A DNA stretch of 64,000 nucleotides from Ipomoea triloba (GCF_003576645.1 NC_044925.1:16390847-16454846); one strand, 5' to 3'. Counted from the stretch's first letter, positions 1-10,990 are shown. The notes: generated by a model from the sequence alone, not told the origin. Translations and numbers: made by a program.

Positions 1-1099
1 AGCCGAGAAACCTATGGTAAGTAAAAATTCATGCAGTCTTTTGAACCACGCTCGGGGAGCTTGTTTGAGACCACACGGGGAACGTTGCAGGTGGCATACG
101 TGGTCGGGGTGAGCCGGATCCTCGTAACCGGGGGGCTGCCTCATAAACACGGTTTCGGCAGTCGGACTGTTGCCGAAGTGTCCACCCTCGTGAGACTGCA
201 AAGGCAAATAACAGTCGGACTGTTGTCGGTTTGACAACGGACTGAATGTGTCAAAAAAGTCCTCGCAGGCTACTTGGTTGAACCCCTTGGCTACCAGCCG
301 CGCCTTGAAGCGCTCGACAGTCCCATCTGCCTTGCATTTGGTTCTATACACCCACTTGCAACCAATAATGTTCATCCCAGGTTTCGATGGAACAAGAGTC
401 TAGGTGCTATTATGAAGCAGGGCATTAAATTCCTGATCCATGGCTTCTCGTCATTGCGGGTGGCCAACGGCTTGTGTGTAACAGGTGGGATCCGAAGTTT
501 CTGCAGCCACAGTTAGTGCATGGAATGGTTCATTCGTGCCTTTAGTCATATGACGGAGGCGCATATTGTGACTCCGAGGCTGTGGCTTAGCCGCAACGCG
601 GCGCTTGGTGGGTCTTGTTGTAGTAGCAATTACTGATGCAGGTGTCGACACGGGAGAAATCGGGGCTGAAGATGCACGGACCGGGATCACTAGACTTGAA
701 CCCCACGGCTTAGTTAACCTCTCGAGTTGTACTAGTTCCTGCAAAGGAGTAGCAAAAAGAAAGACCAACTCATCAAAGTGGACATGCCGGCAGATAAAGG
801 TTTTCCCGGTATTTAAATTTAAAGAACGATACCCTCGGAAAGACGTCGGATAGCCTAGCAATACACATGGGGCTGACCGAAACTCTATTTTTTGACGATT
901 ATAGGGTCGTAGGTACGGAAAACACAGGCACCCGAATACCCGGAGTGACGTGTATGTAGGTGGTGTTTTAAACAGTCTATAAAAAGGAGTGTCAAACTGT
1001 AACACCGAAGATAGTAGCCTGTTTATAAGGTACGTGGCTGTTTCAAAGGCTGAATCCTAGTGTTTTAAAGGAACTGACCCCTCAGCGAGTAGAGCGAGC
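1..1099 (-). pseudogene. copia integrase C-terminus and RT start, broken
   Basis: After the insertion the minus frame resumes with the integrase tail (ETATYLINRL) and the conserved linker SLRVFGCLCFPYLRPYNRQK ... CVLLGY. The RT start appears at about 235-450, including NIIGCKWVYRTKCKADGTVE and RLVAKGFNQ. A TGG to TAG-type stop lies near 405. At about 160-235 the frame shifts, and the block with the first RT catalytic Asp is missing. RT resumes at 1-158 with VFMRQPPGYEDP and CGLKQAPRAWFKRLH. RT copies the RNA into DNA; this one lacks part of its active site. Confidence 0.87.
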
Positions 1100-1345
1100 C
1101 TAGTGATAAGTGCATATTTGATCATATTTTTACCCCATATTTAAATCTATATTTACCACTTAATATTAATATTATGTTCATAATGGATCATATAGTTGTT
1201 GAAATTCATATATAATTGAACATAATATTAATATTAGGAACTTTGTCTTATAATATTTGTTAATTAGATGATTTAATCCTAATCTTATTGTTAATTAGGC
1301 AAAGTGGCGTGAATAATGAAGTGGTAGGTGGATAATGTGTTGTGA
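1100..1345. other. Insertion in copia integrase with perfect 20-bp inverted repeats
   Basis: Integrase coding stops matching near 1345 and resumes near 1100, so about 240 bp are foreign. Within it, 1161-1180 and 1217-1236 are exact 20-bp reverse complements (taatattaatattatgttca and its complement) separated by 36 bp. The left edge reads tgataagtgcatatttgatc, which resembles the TGATAAG start of several LTRs in this window, so it may be a small or decayed LTR-type insertion. I could not find a clean target duplication, and the exact edges are uncertain. Confidence 0.55.
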
Positions 1346-2302
1346 AGCACCCGGTTTCAACGATGTGTCGATTCCAGCGTTCTACTAGGCCGTTTTGTTC
1401 ATGGGTATAGGCACACGACTGTCTGTGCACAATCCCTAAAGATTTAAACAGAGTTTGTAAATGGCGATATTCGCCCCCCAAATCAGTCTGAATTGCCTTG
1501 ATAGAACGTGAAAACAAACGTTCTACCATGGCCCGAAAATCATCAAAGGCTTTATATATATATCAGATTTTACACGCAATGGATAAAACCAACAAAAACG
1601 ACTATGATCATCGATAAACAACGCAAAATATCGAAAACCATCAGAAGAGATAACGGGTGCACGACCCCAACTATCTGAATATACTAAATCTAATACATTA
1701 GAGCTAGACATTTTTATTCTATCTAGCGGGAAACAAGACGATTTTCCCAACTGACACGCCGAGCATAGACCAAATGAACTCGATTTTTGTGAAACCACGG
1801 GACAGGACTGGAGGACACGCTGGAGAACACGGGCATGCGGGTGGCCTAAGCGAAGATGCCACAAGGCGGAAGAAGCCCGAGCGGTTAGGAAAGCCAAATG
1901 CGCCCCGGGTACCGAAAGTGTGTACAGACCACCCGAACTAGAACCTCTAAGGAGCACCTCCTTGGTGATGCAATCCTTCACAACAAAAAATTCTGGATGA
2001 AATTTGAAGAAAACTTTATTATCAATTGTAAAACAATTAACTGATAATAATGACGTAGATAGTTGAGGCACATGAAATATATTGTTCATTTTTAAAGACT
2101 TAGAAACCGAGGGAATCGAAGTAAATCCAATACGGGAAATACCCAAACCTGTGCCGTTACCAACCCGGAGGACATCATCACCTGAATAATCCTCGGAATG
2201 CGTCATCATGGTCGGATCTGGAGTTCCGTGTGACGATGCACCCGTGTCGGGTAACCACGCTGAGACCTCCGACTGTGCACTGCCGTCACCAGTGACCGCC
2301 AC
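1346..2302 (-). pseudogene. copia protease and integrase N-terminal half, broken
   Basis: The minus frame shows the aspartic protease motif WLPDTGASSH, then the GAG-pre-integrase signature LWHLRLGHPHARVLQ. The integrase zinc-binding remnant (CSACQLGKSS) and the start of the catalytic core (YSDSWGRAP, FALFIDDHSRFCWFYPL) follow. At 1553-1564 a TA-rich insertion shifts the frame; coding resumes with AFDDFRAMVERLFSRSIKAI and TDLGGEYR, and reaches NGLVERWNRHIVETG. Integrase Asp/Glu candidates (FIDDHS, the TDLGGE region, NGLVER) are present. The reading breaks at the insertion near 1345. Protease would process Gag-Pol and integrase would insert the cDNA; neither is intact. Confidence 0.88.
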
Positions 2303-2485
2303 ATTGGCCTGCGGTGGTGGCTGATCAGAATATTGCCGATAATAGTATACGGTCGTGTGGCCGTGTGAGCGACATATTTGACAGCGGGGAGAGCCACTAC
2401 GTCCGCGACCCTGTCCTCCGCCGCGATCGCCGCCACAATTTTGCCAGTGGTTACCGCGACCACCACCACGATGCTGACGACCACC

Positions 2486-3277
2486 TCATTCACCATTCTG
2501 CCTTCGTGAACGGTTGGCCACCATGACTGTCGGAGCTCTAGAGGGCAGCGCAGGAACCCCAGTCGCGAAATCATCCGAATAGATGAATTGTTGGGTCTGT
2601 AAGCAGTCGGACAATTGAGGAATCGAGACCGGATTACCTGAGACGACGAGCGACGCTGCCATGGCCCTGAACTTCGGCCTGAGCCCTCTAAACACATAGA
2701 GGTTTTGTTCGTCGAGGGAGATCGGACGACCCGCCAAGGCTAAGTCTTCGACAAGGAGTTGGGCACAGCCGAGATATTCCGCCGGCGTGGAGTCGCCCTG
2801 CCGGAGCGACTGGAACTGGGCGAGAAGGTTCAAGCAACGGGCACGGGTGGAGGAGCTTAGGGCCGCTTCAATGGAACTCCAGACCTCTCTCGTAGTGGAT
2901 CGACCAATGGCGAGGTACATGATCTCCTCGGGGAGAGACGCAACCAGCATCGACAAGATGGACTAATCTTATTGAATCCAGCCGGCGTACGCTGGATTAG
3001 CAGGGGCGGAGGAGGCCTCATCGGTTGAGCTCCCGGTGGTGGCGGAAGCAGCGACGAGCGTCGCCGGTGGACACGGTGTGGTGCCGTCAACGTACCCCAG
3101 CAGACCTTGTCCTTTGAGAAATGACACAAGCTGGGTACGCCAGAATAAGTAGTTGCGTGTCGTTATCTTGATCGACACGAAGTGGTGAGCGGACTGGAGG
3201 GAGTTTTGGGTGGTGACGGTGGCCGGCACCGGTACAACAGCCGCAGAGATGGTACGCTCAGAATCGTTAGCTGCCAT
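2486..3277 (-). pseudogene. copia Gag (UBN2-type), broken
   Basis: The minus frame starts at 3277 with MAANDSERT and encodes the usual copia Gag N-terminus (ITTRNYLFWRTQLVSFLKGQ). The UBN2-type core follows, with SLPEEIMYLAIGRSTTREVW and LNLLAQFQSLRQGD. The two halves share one frame but are split by two in-frame stops near 2957-2968, where the pattern Q-stop-D-stop-S suggests CAA to TAA and CAG to TAG changes. A further stop lies at about 2486. Beyond it the frame continues into a Gly/Arg-rich stretch and a zinc-knuckle-like CxxC...GH motif whose last Cys is replaced by Tyr (about 2340-2385). Gag would form the particle and package the RNA; this copy cannot make it intact. Confidence 0.88.
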
Positions 3278-3322
3278 CGTGAAGAGAGGAGAGAAAAGTG
3301 GGGAAAATTAACCTATCACTAA

Positions 3323-3332
3323 TCTGATACCA
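3323..3332 (-). other. Primer-binding site of the copia element
   Basis: On the minus strand this reads TGGTATCAGA, the usual copia primer site complementary to initiator methionine tRNA. It lies just inside the LTR and about 45 bp upstream of the Gag start, as expected. Confidence 0.8.
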
Positions 3333-3334
3333 AA

Positions 3335-3491
3335 TGAGAATATTGATTAACCGTTAATTACACAATGAAGTGTTTACAGATAATAACACAGTAATCTTAC
3401 TCTACATAATAGGCTAAAGACTAGGAGACTATACAACAGATAATACTTAGTCTAACTAAATTGCCGTGAGTTTGCCTGGGTGGGAAAATTT
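3335..3491 (-). repeat. Probable 5' LTR of the copia element
   Basis: The stretch next to the primer site starts TG and can be ended at a CA near 3491, giving an LTR of about 157 bp. The inner edge is well placed by the primer site. The outer edge is a guess because the other LTR lies outside the window. Confidence 0.5.
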
Positions 3492-3505
3492 CACAATCAC
3501 TTCTA

Positions 3506-3508
<3 letters not shown>

Positions 3509-3561
<53 letters not shown>
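3509..3561. repeat. (TA)n microsatellite
   Basis: An uninterrupted run of alternating A and T, about 52 bp. No gene overlaps it. Confidence 0.95.
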
Positions 3562-3563
<2 letters not shown>

Positions 3564-4039
3564 TAGTTAACAAGACAAAATTGAAATATTTCAATGTAAT
3601 CTTAGATACTTTGACACATTATATTATCACCGCATCAAAATTGAGGCAATGTAACATTACCACAAACATATTACCTAGATAATCTAAGATTACCTTAATC
3701 AAACGCCCCCTAAATAATATCACAATTTAACATATAAATATTACCATATCTATTATGAGAAACAATTTATTTATTTCAAATTATTATTTAATTTTCTACC
3801 CGTATGTAGATTTGACCCGTCTCATAAATTAAGATCTGTGTGACAATCTCACACAAGTCTCACTCAACTAATACATATATTATCACAATACGCTTGTCGT
3901 TGAAAAATAAATAAATATTGTAGTTGTTGGAGTGTCGTTTTAGTAGAGGCCGGCCATATGTATTTATCTATCCATCTAAACACTTCAATTCAAAGTAATC
4001 TGATGTTTCATTTAACAAATAAAAAATTTGGGAAATTTT
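3562..4039. other. Non-coding AT-rich stretch with MITE fragments
   Basis: No credible coding sequence. The stretch 3795-3864 repeats one end of the fold-back element at 4050-4504 (gacccgtctcat ... tctcacacaagt). Around 3598-3610 and 3682-3700 there is a short inverted pair based on gtaatcttagat, possibly another decayed MITE. Confidence 0.5.
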
Positions 4040-4049
4040 TTATTAATCA

Positions 4050-4504
4050 GCAAAAACTTGTGTGAGACCGTCTCACCATGAGACGGGTAGGGTCGGGTCG
4101 GATCAAGATGCAAATGTAACACTTATATGCACAAATGTCATACTTATATGCTCAAATGTAATATTAATCAGGAATAAAATTTTTGTTACTTATTAGAGTA
4201 AATGTAATACTTTTAAGGGAAAATACAATACTTTTACATTTCGATTTAAAAGTATTACATTTTTACTCAAAAGTATTATATTTGCCCTTATAAGTGAGAG
4301 ATACTTGTCAACATTACTTATTATGAAAAATGTATTACTTTTTATCTTATAAGTAACAAAAATTGTATTTTTGATTAGTGTTATATTTGAGCATATAAGT
4401 GTGAGGTTTGCACATATAAGTATGACATTTGCATGGTACTTTGACCCGACTCGACCCATCTCACGAATAAGGATCCGTGAGACGGTCTCACACAAGTGTG
4501 ACCC
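4050..4504. mobile_element. Fold-back MITE, probably MULE-type, with 10-bp TSD
   Basis: Arms at 4056-4076 and 4477-4497 are perfect 21-bp inverted repeats, centred on the palindrome-like gtgagacggtctcac. Weaker complementarity continues inward until almost the whole element can fold on itself; the arms carry repeated words such as acttatatgcacaaatg. The element is flanked by 10-bp direct repeats (ttattaatca at 4040-4049 and 4505-4514), a length typical of Mutator-like elements. An open frame across it is a by-product of AT-rich sequence. Confidence 0.8.
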
Positions 4505-4605
4505 TTATTAATCACTTCTCATAATCTTGAATAATGAAATGGTAACTAAAGTACTGCACATTATGAAAAATAAAAACTTACTCCATGTTATAGACATACT
4601 TGAAA

Positions 4606-6176
4606 GAGTTTTTTCCCAAAATGGTCCCTCGACTATTGCTCATTCTCAATTTTGCATTTCGACTTTCAATTGCACCTAATGTGGTCCCTTGACTTTCAAA
4701 AACTCACCCAATTTGGTCCTCCGTTACATATTCCGTCAAATCAGTGTTAAAATGGAGGGCATTTTCGTCCATTTACCTATTGTTAGCCTAATAAACATTG
4801 AGAAATAGTTGAGGGACCGTTTTGAGAATAGTCAAGGAACCATTTTGGGAAAAACTATTTTATTTATTTCATTTTTTAGACTCTATAAAATTAGTATTTC
4901 TATACATTTTTTTTCTTACAAATATAAATAGTTAAAATCGTGCAATCCATCCTAAAAATTTTTAACTTTTTTTACAGACTTTTTCCCTCTATCTAAATAT
5001 ACAAACTATTCCTATGCAGATTTACAATAAGTTTCGTAAATTTTATAAATACTCATTTTTTAAGCACCGATTAAAATAATTCTTAGTCACATCCGTAATA
5101 CTAAATATATTACTTTGGATTTTTTATAAATAAGATATAATATTATTAAACTCAAATAATTAAAAATAATGTGCGCACATCACAAAAGATTTTATGATTG
5201 ACTTAAAAATTAACTATAAATTTTATTGTTGAATACAAATTGACAATTATTAAACATTATTTTTAATAATTATTGTGTCCCGTGTAATATACTAAAATTA
5301 TTAGGTAGGATTTTTATAATTAAGGTATAATTTAATTAAATCAAATTTTTTAAAAATAATGTGTCTGATAAATTATACTTGCCTTAATAATTAATAAAAA
5401 AATAAGAAGAGGAAAACATATAAAAGATGTCATACAATATCTTAAATAATGTAAAATAATATAAAATTTAATAATTACTTAGAAATCAAATACAGAAAAT
5501 ATTGCAGGAAACATTGACGAGATTTTACTTTCGGCTCACCTGAGAAGTTTACTAGAAAAATTTACCTTTCGGTCCAATATTTTCCCTACATTTTACACTC
5601 TTTGGGTGTCTACGATTGAAAAAAAATATTATTTTCAATGGTAAAAGTAATATTTAATGTGATACATAGTGATTGATTGTCTATGAACATAAAAAATTAA
5701 AAAAAAAAGAAGTATATGAGTATTTATGAAATTTACGGAACTTATTGTAAAACTTCATAGGAATAGTTTGTATATTTAGAGGGGAAAAATCTGTAAAGAA
5801 AGTTAAAAATTTTGAGGTTGGATTGCGCGATTTTAACTATTTATATTTGTAAGAAAAAATGTATAGAAATTCTATTTTTATAGAGTGTAAAAAATGAAAA
5901 TAAACAAAAATGAAATAAATAAAATAGTTTTTCCCAAAAGGGTCCCTTGACTATCCTCAAAACGGTCCCTCAACTATTTCTCAATGTTTATTAGGCTAAC
6001 AATAGGTAAATGGACGAAAATACCCTCCATTTTAACACTGATTTGACGGAATATATAACGGAGGGCCAAATTGGGTGAGTTTTTGAAAGTCGAGGGACCA
6101 CATTAGGTGCAATTGAAAGTCGAAATGCAAAATTGAGAATGAGCAATAGTCGAGGGACCATTTTGAGAAAAAACTC
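4606..6176. mobile_element. Non-autonomous MULE with ~450-bp terminal inverted repeats
   Basis: Arms of about 455 bp (4606-5060 and 5715-6176) are near-identical in inverted orientation, starting gagttttttccc and ending with its near complement. Exact 9-bp TSDs (tacttgaaa at 4597-4605 and 6177-6185) define both ends. The AT-rich centre, 5060-5714, has no transposase-like frame, so movement would need a transposase from elsewhere. The arms contain the sequence aaaatggtccctcgactatt. Confidence 0.92.
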
Positions 6177-6185
6177 TACTTGAAA

Positions 6186-7438
6186 CTTGAAAGTTGAAAT
6201 TGTTTACAACTCCAACATATTGTAATTGGTAGTATATTCTTGCATCTACATCGAAATCCTTCATAACTTTCAAAAAACACACTATTTGAAATTTGAGACA
6301 TCTTTTAATCAATTAAGGTTTGAACATATACTTGATTGTAACTTGCATGGAAGATGGATTTAATTTTTTTTGAGCAAAATTTACCTCAATAATGATAGAT
6401 AAAAGGAGTATGTTGAAAATTGTTGGGAAAGTGATGGGAGAAAATTGATCAAATACTTAAAATTTTACATCATTGCTCATTAATTAAAATTTAAAATATC
6501 AATTATTACAAACTAACGTTAAGTTTTAACAAATATTTAGCGTGAGAGACTAAAATGTCACTAAGCGAACAACTCATAAACTAAATCGGACTTGGAAGGG
6601 GAGTCGTGAAGGGGAGGTGTAGTATAGGAGGAGCACCTTGATGGCCCATGGAAGGAGGGAGACGTTGAAGAAAATGGAGTCTTGGATGGCGAAGACGGTG
6701 GATTACGGGGATGAGAGGAAGAGCTCCAAGGAGATTTGGAGGAGGTGGCAAAGACATTGAAGCTGCCGTAGAGGCGTAGAGCAAGGGAAGCGTTGATGGA
6801 GAGGTTGCGTGAAAGGAGTATTTTTGATATTATAATACAAAAGCTATTTTCAAGAGCATGAATTCCAACCCTCAAGGAATGGCTATTCCTCTACAAAGGG
6901 AATATATAACTCATTCCCAGGAACGTCATTCGCTGTAAAGCGAATAGCTCATTTCCAGGAACGTAACGTTATTCCTAAAATAGAAAAGTCAAAGACAAAC
7001 AATATAATAAGTCTATTCATAGGAACGTTATTCTAATCCTAATATACTCTATAAACCAAACATGCTGTAATCAAATTTACTCTTTCAAGTTATACATTTG
7101 GTTGCAAGAAGGCATCTCCAACTTGTAGTATTTTTAATGATTTAGGTGGTGGCTTCTGCAACTAAATTGTGTACCACTAATTCAAAGTATTTGTATTATT
7201 ATATATATATATATATTAATAATTTTTAGTATTTTAAGATAATAATTAAACATAGACATTGACAAAACGATTGGTATAGCCGTATAGATGAAAACAACTT
7301 AGCAATTCAAAATCATCAACCCAAATAACAATAATAAGATTAAATATAACGTAACATAAAATAAGATAAAATGGGTGCAAATATAATTTAGAGTCTCTTT
7401 GCTAAAGCTATATGTGCTTCCTCTGCTATTCAAATTCA
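6186..7438. other. Intergenic region 3' of the NLR gene
   Basis: AT-rich with no recognised gene. The segment 6560-6800 is locally GC-rich and open in several frames, but none matches a family I know and the composition alone could explain it. At 6890-7060 there are repeated ggaatggctattcc and ggaacgttatt words of the kind found in hAT/PIF-type MITEs, but no clean ends. A short (TA)n tract sits at 7199-7216. Confidence 0.5.
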
Positions 7439-10400
7439 TCATAGTTCATCAAAATCATCTTCATCAGCCTCAAGCTCGTCGTTGGGCTGTCATAAAACGT
7501 TGAAGCTAAATTAAAATATGATGAAACTAAACGAAGTTTAGAAGAAAAAAGAGAAAGGGAGAGAGACCTGTATTGTATTTTCTTCAATGACGATCATATC
7601 ATCGTTTCCACTGTCTCTTTGATCAGTCTCAATTTGCTTGGCTGAATCAACTACAGAAGTAAGACAGCCCTTCAATTCGATTAAGTTCAAATTTGGAATT
7701 TCCCCAAAGTCGGGTGGGATCTCTTCTAATTTCTTGCATCGATAAAGGAGTAGGCGCTCGAGTTCTGGGAAATTATGACTACCAGCTTTCCATTGCTCGA
7801 GATCAATTGAATTAATTTCCAAATAGATTAACTGGCTGAATACCTCATCCTCCAGTTCCCACTCTTCGCCTACACACGCAAAGAAGAACAACTTGAGCAC
7901 CTTGAGCTTAGGCAAACTGCTAAGAATATTAATTCCCTTCCACTCAAAGTTGGTATTCCGAAGGGTCAACTTCTCAAGATTTGACAAAAGAGCAATGTTG
8001 TTATTAATAGGAATCATATCCATACTCATATACTGCTCTTCTTCATAAGCATTAATATTCAGTCGCTCAAGCTGCTCCAAATGGACAAGGTTCTCAATGC
8101 AATCATTGCATTTACTTCTATCACCACTAATTCGTACCTTCTTTAGGTTTGGAACATTTCTAAAGAATTCCTCTGTGCAATGATTAGGCTTCATCCAACA
8201 AATGCTCTGCAGGTTTTGATGAACAAATTTGGGAGGGTGTCCACAAATAGAGAAACAACTAAAATATTGCAGTTGTGGAAATTCCAGATAGCTCCTTTTG
8301 TCATCCACACGGGTATAAAGTGTTTGAAGATTCCAAGCCCTGGACAACTTTGAAATTTTAAACTGTCCAACTGCAGGAGGCAAGTATCTCAAATGCACGA
8401 GATCCACAATCTCCCTACACATGCTTCCACTAGCAAAGTGAAGTACTCTCAATAACTTGAAAACTTTCAAGTTTAGAGTTGTGGTTTCAGAAAGATAGAA
8501 TGGAAAATAGAAGATAGATCGACAATAATTTTTCAAGGAAGGATATATTACAAGGGTGTTGGGATCTTCGGATTGGATGCTTACCCATCGGAAACCTTCC
8601 TGATCAGGAGAAGTGGAACCATGTTCAAGGACAGTATACAAAAGCTTCTCTTTGTGAGCTTCTTCGACACAAAAAGCATGCAATACATCATGCATTGTAA
8701 ATGCCTTAACCTTTTTCCCACAACAACTTCGCTTGCTTTCTATAATTAGGCTTCTATCAACAAGTTCTTGTATGCGCTTGTCAACTTGCACGTCCAAGCT
8801 CTCATCACCCTTTGATGCATTTGCAAGCCCTTCGGCGGCCCATAACTTTGATAGATCATTGGTGTTGATTTCATAATCTTCTGGAAAAACTCCCAAATAT
8901 AGAAAGCAAGCTTTTAAGGTGGGAGGCAAGTGATTGTAACTGAATGAGAGTATTGTTGAGCATTTTTCATCAATAATTGTTGCAAATGAGTTTAGAGATT
9001 CTGCAATATCCTTCCACTGATCCACCGTGTTGGCTTTGGAAAGTACACCTGAAGCCATAACTATTGCCAAAGGTAATCCATCGCATTTCTCAACAATTTG
9101 TTTACCAATCATCTCAAATTTATCATCACCAGCTTTGTATTCCTTTTTACAAAACAGCTCCCAACTCTCACTTTGATTTAAGAAGCTCATTTTATGATAA
9201 AAATCATCTTTGTTAGAGCAAGTAGAATTAGCCACCTCTTCAAGGCGAGTAGTTATTAATACTCGACTACCACATCCATCATCAGGAAAGCAACGTTGCA
9301 CATCATTCCATGCCCCATTACTCCAAACATCATCAATCACAACCAAGTACCTGTTATATATATGCATGATGAGTAGGTATGTAAGACGACCATAAGTTAG
9401 TTAATTGGAGATCGAGTTATTTCTCTACACTACTATTATTAAGTTCAAGTATCATATATTGGATAGATATTAATTTAACACTATATATGTAAAGGATCGA
9501 TGTTCATCGTGAGCCATATTTATACACAACTAACAGATCAGATCCGAATGAATAATGTATAGATAGATATCATATTACCTTTGCCCCTTCAAACGTTGGT
9601 AGAGCTTTGTCTCAAGGTCATCATTGGAGCTTTCTGCAAAGCCCATTGAATTAAGAAGAGCTAGGAGCATTTGTCTCTTATTATGATGTTGGGATGCAAC
9701 ACCCCATGCTCGCATGTCAAAGTGTGATGCAATCTCCTGATCTCTATAAATTTGTGTAGCTAATGTTGTCTTGCCAATGCCTCCCATTCCTTTAATCAAG
9801 ACAACTTCTCTATTTGTTGATGAATGTTGGATTAGCATCTTCTTTATAATCTTAAACTCCTTGTCTTTACCCACCATTTTGCTCTCGGAGGCTGAAGCTG
9901 CAGGTTGGAAAGAATCAACTTCAGATCTTGGTACATCATCAAGGGCAGTCTTCTTTCTTTCCTGCAGCTTGTACCCGTTCTTGATTTTCACCAATGCTTT
10001 CTCGATCTGTTGCAGAATACGCCCAAGTTTGAAACAAGGACTAGTAGATTTCTCCTCTATAATCTCAAACTCCTCGTCTTTACCCACCGTTTTGTTGTCG
10101 GAGTCTGATGCAGGAGGTTGGGAAGAATCAACTTCAGATCTTGGTACATCATCAAGGGCACTCTTCTTTGTTTCTTGCAGCTTGTAATCGTTCTTGATTT
10201 TCACCAATGCTTCCTCGATGGCAACAATCGCCTGTTGCAGAATACGACCAAGTTTGAAACAAGGACTAGAAGATTTCTTCGCATCTTCTGGTGTTTCATA
10301 AAGATGTGCAATTCTGAAAGCCGCCACATCTCTGAGTTTTGTTTCCAAGTCTTTAAGTGCTTCAACACCATCCATTCTATTCTCATCGAACACCGATATC

Positions 10401-10798
10401 AGAAAGCCAAGCTTTTGGTGGAGTGATTGGATCAACCCTTCCTTCACGGCATCAATGTCTTTCATTGCTTGTTGCAGAATAAGACCAAGTTTAAAACAAG
10501 TATCCTCCCCCTGTGCTGTTTCATAAAGATGTGCAATTTGGAATTCGATTTCACCTTCAAGTCTGAAAGCCATATCTCCAAGTTTTGTTTCCAACTCTTT
10601 AATTGCTTCACCACCATCTATTCTGTTCTTATCAAACAGCTCCATCAAAAAACCAAGATTTTGATGGATAGATTGGATCAACTGTTTGTTGGAAGGGAAG
10701 ATGAGTCCCAGTTTTTGTAGGATTGGACGAGGGTGAGGCTGCAAGAACTCAAGCTCTAGTGTCCTCATAAGAGAAAGTACAGCCACACAAGCAGCCAT
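7439..10798 (-). CDS. CC-NB-LRR disease-resistance protein, R1-like, three predicted exons
   Basis: An intracellular immune receptor of the CC-NLR class. Predicted exons (minus strand) are 10798-9579, 9350-7568 and 7486-7439; introns 9351-9578 and 7487-7567 both have GT-AG borders. This gives 1016 residues. The start MAACVAVLSLMRTLELEFLQ is R1-like. NB-ARC motifs are in order: P-loop GMGGIGKTT (337-345), RNBS-A near 359, kinase-2 YLVVIDDVW (408-416, rebuilt exactly across intron 1), RNBS-B GSRVLITTR (434-442), GLPLAI (498-503), RNBS-D CFLYLGVFPED (555-565) and MHD (626-628). Leucine-rich repeats span roughly 700-985. All key ATP-binding motifs look intact. The N-terminus is unusual: residues 40-112 are repeated at 122-191, and 178-248 at 253-319. 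If intron 2 is not used, the protein ends at 7538 with a short VSLPFSFFF tail. A truncated paralogue lies upstream. Known function of the class is pathogen effector recognition; the ligand is unknown. Confidence 0.93.
7487..7567 (-). other. Predicted intron 2 of the NLR gene
   Basis: 81 bp. The donor is ATACAG|GTCTCTC and the acceptor TTTTATGACAG|CCC, with a T-rich tract inside. It is in phase 0 and links to a 15-codon exon rich in Asp and Glu. Not proven; the unspliced frame also ends within 30 bp. Confidence 0.6.
9351..9578 (-). other. Intron 1 of the NLR gene
   Basis: 228 bp. The donor is AAAG|GTAATATG and the acceptor TATATAACAG|GTAC. Removing it splits one Arg codon and restores the kinase-2 motif, which strongly supports it. 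The position, between RNBS-A and kinase-2, disrupts the NB domain if unspliced. Confidence 0.9.
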
Positions 10799-10990
10799 TC
10801 TTGTCCCTCTCTTGCTCTGTGCTGCAGGTGTAAAGAAAATGAGTGAGAAAGAAAGAGAGAGAGAAAGTTAGCAGGAGGGAATTGGAATTGGGTAATGCCA
10901 CTAATCTGATGTGTGCAATAATTTAACGCTCAAAAACTATTCTAACGTTGTCAAAACTCAAGAGATTCCATATATAACTCTCCCCAACTA
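10799..10990 (-). promoter_or_regulatory. NLR 5' leader and candidate TATA box
   Basis: A GA/CT-rich leader (10840-10868) lies upstream of the ATG, and a TATA-like word (gagttatata on the minus strand) at 10969-10980, about 175 bp from the start codon. The leader around 10895-10935 is similar to 12055-12096 upstream of the truncated paralogue, which suggests both derive from one duplicated 5' region. No mapped transcript supports the start site. Confidence 0.4.

Larger units (their letters stand above)
1..3491 (-). mobile_element. Decayed Ty1/copia retrotransposon, 5' part
   Basis: Read on the minus strand, the order is LTR, primer-binding site, Gag, protease, integrase, reverse transcriptase (RT), which is the copia order. 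The window edge cuts the element inside RT, so RNase H and the 3' LTR are not seen. The frame from Gag to integrase is broken by several single-base nonsense changes, a TA-rich frameshift near 1553-1564 and an insertion of about 240 bp near 1100-1345. The element is non-functional. I did not assign a copia lineage. Confidence 0.93.

Noticed and set aside
4193..4495. 100-codon minus-strand open frame
   Set aside because: It lies entirely in the fold-back MITE; the repetitive Ile/Asn/Leu content follows from its AT-rich arms.
6561..6875. 104-codon minus-strand Ser/Pro-rich frame and a plus-strand frame over the same bases
   Set aside because: No family recognised, several frames are open at once, and no splice or promoter context.
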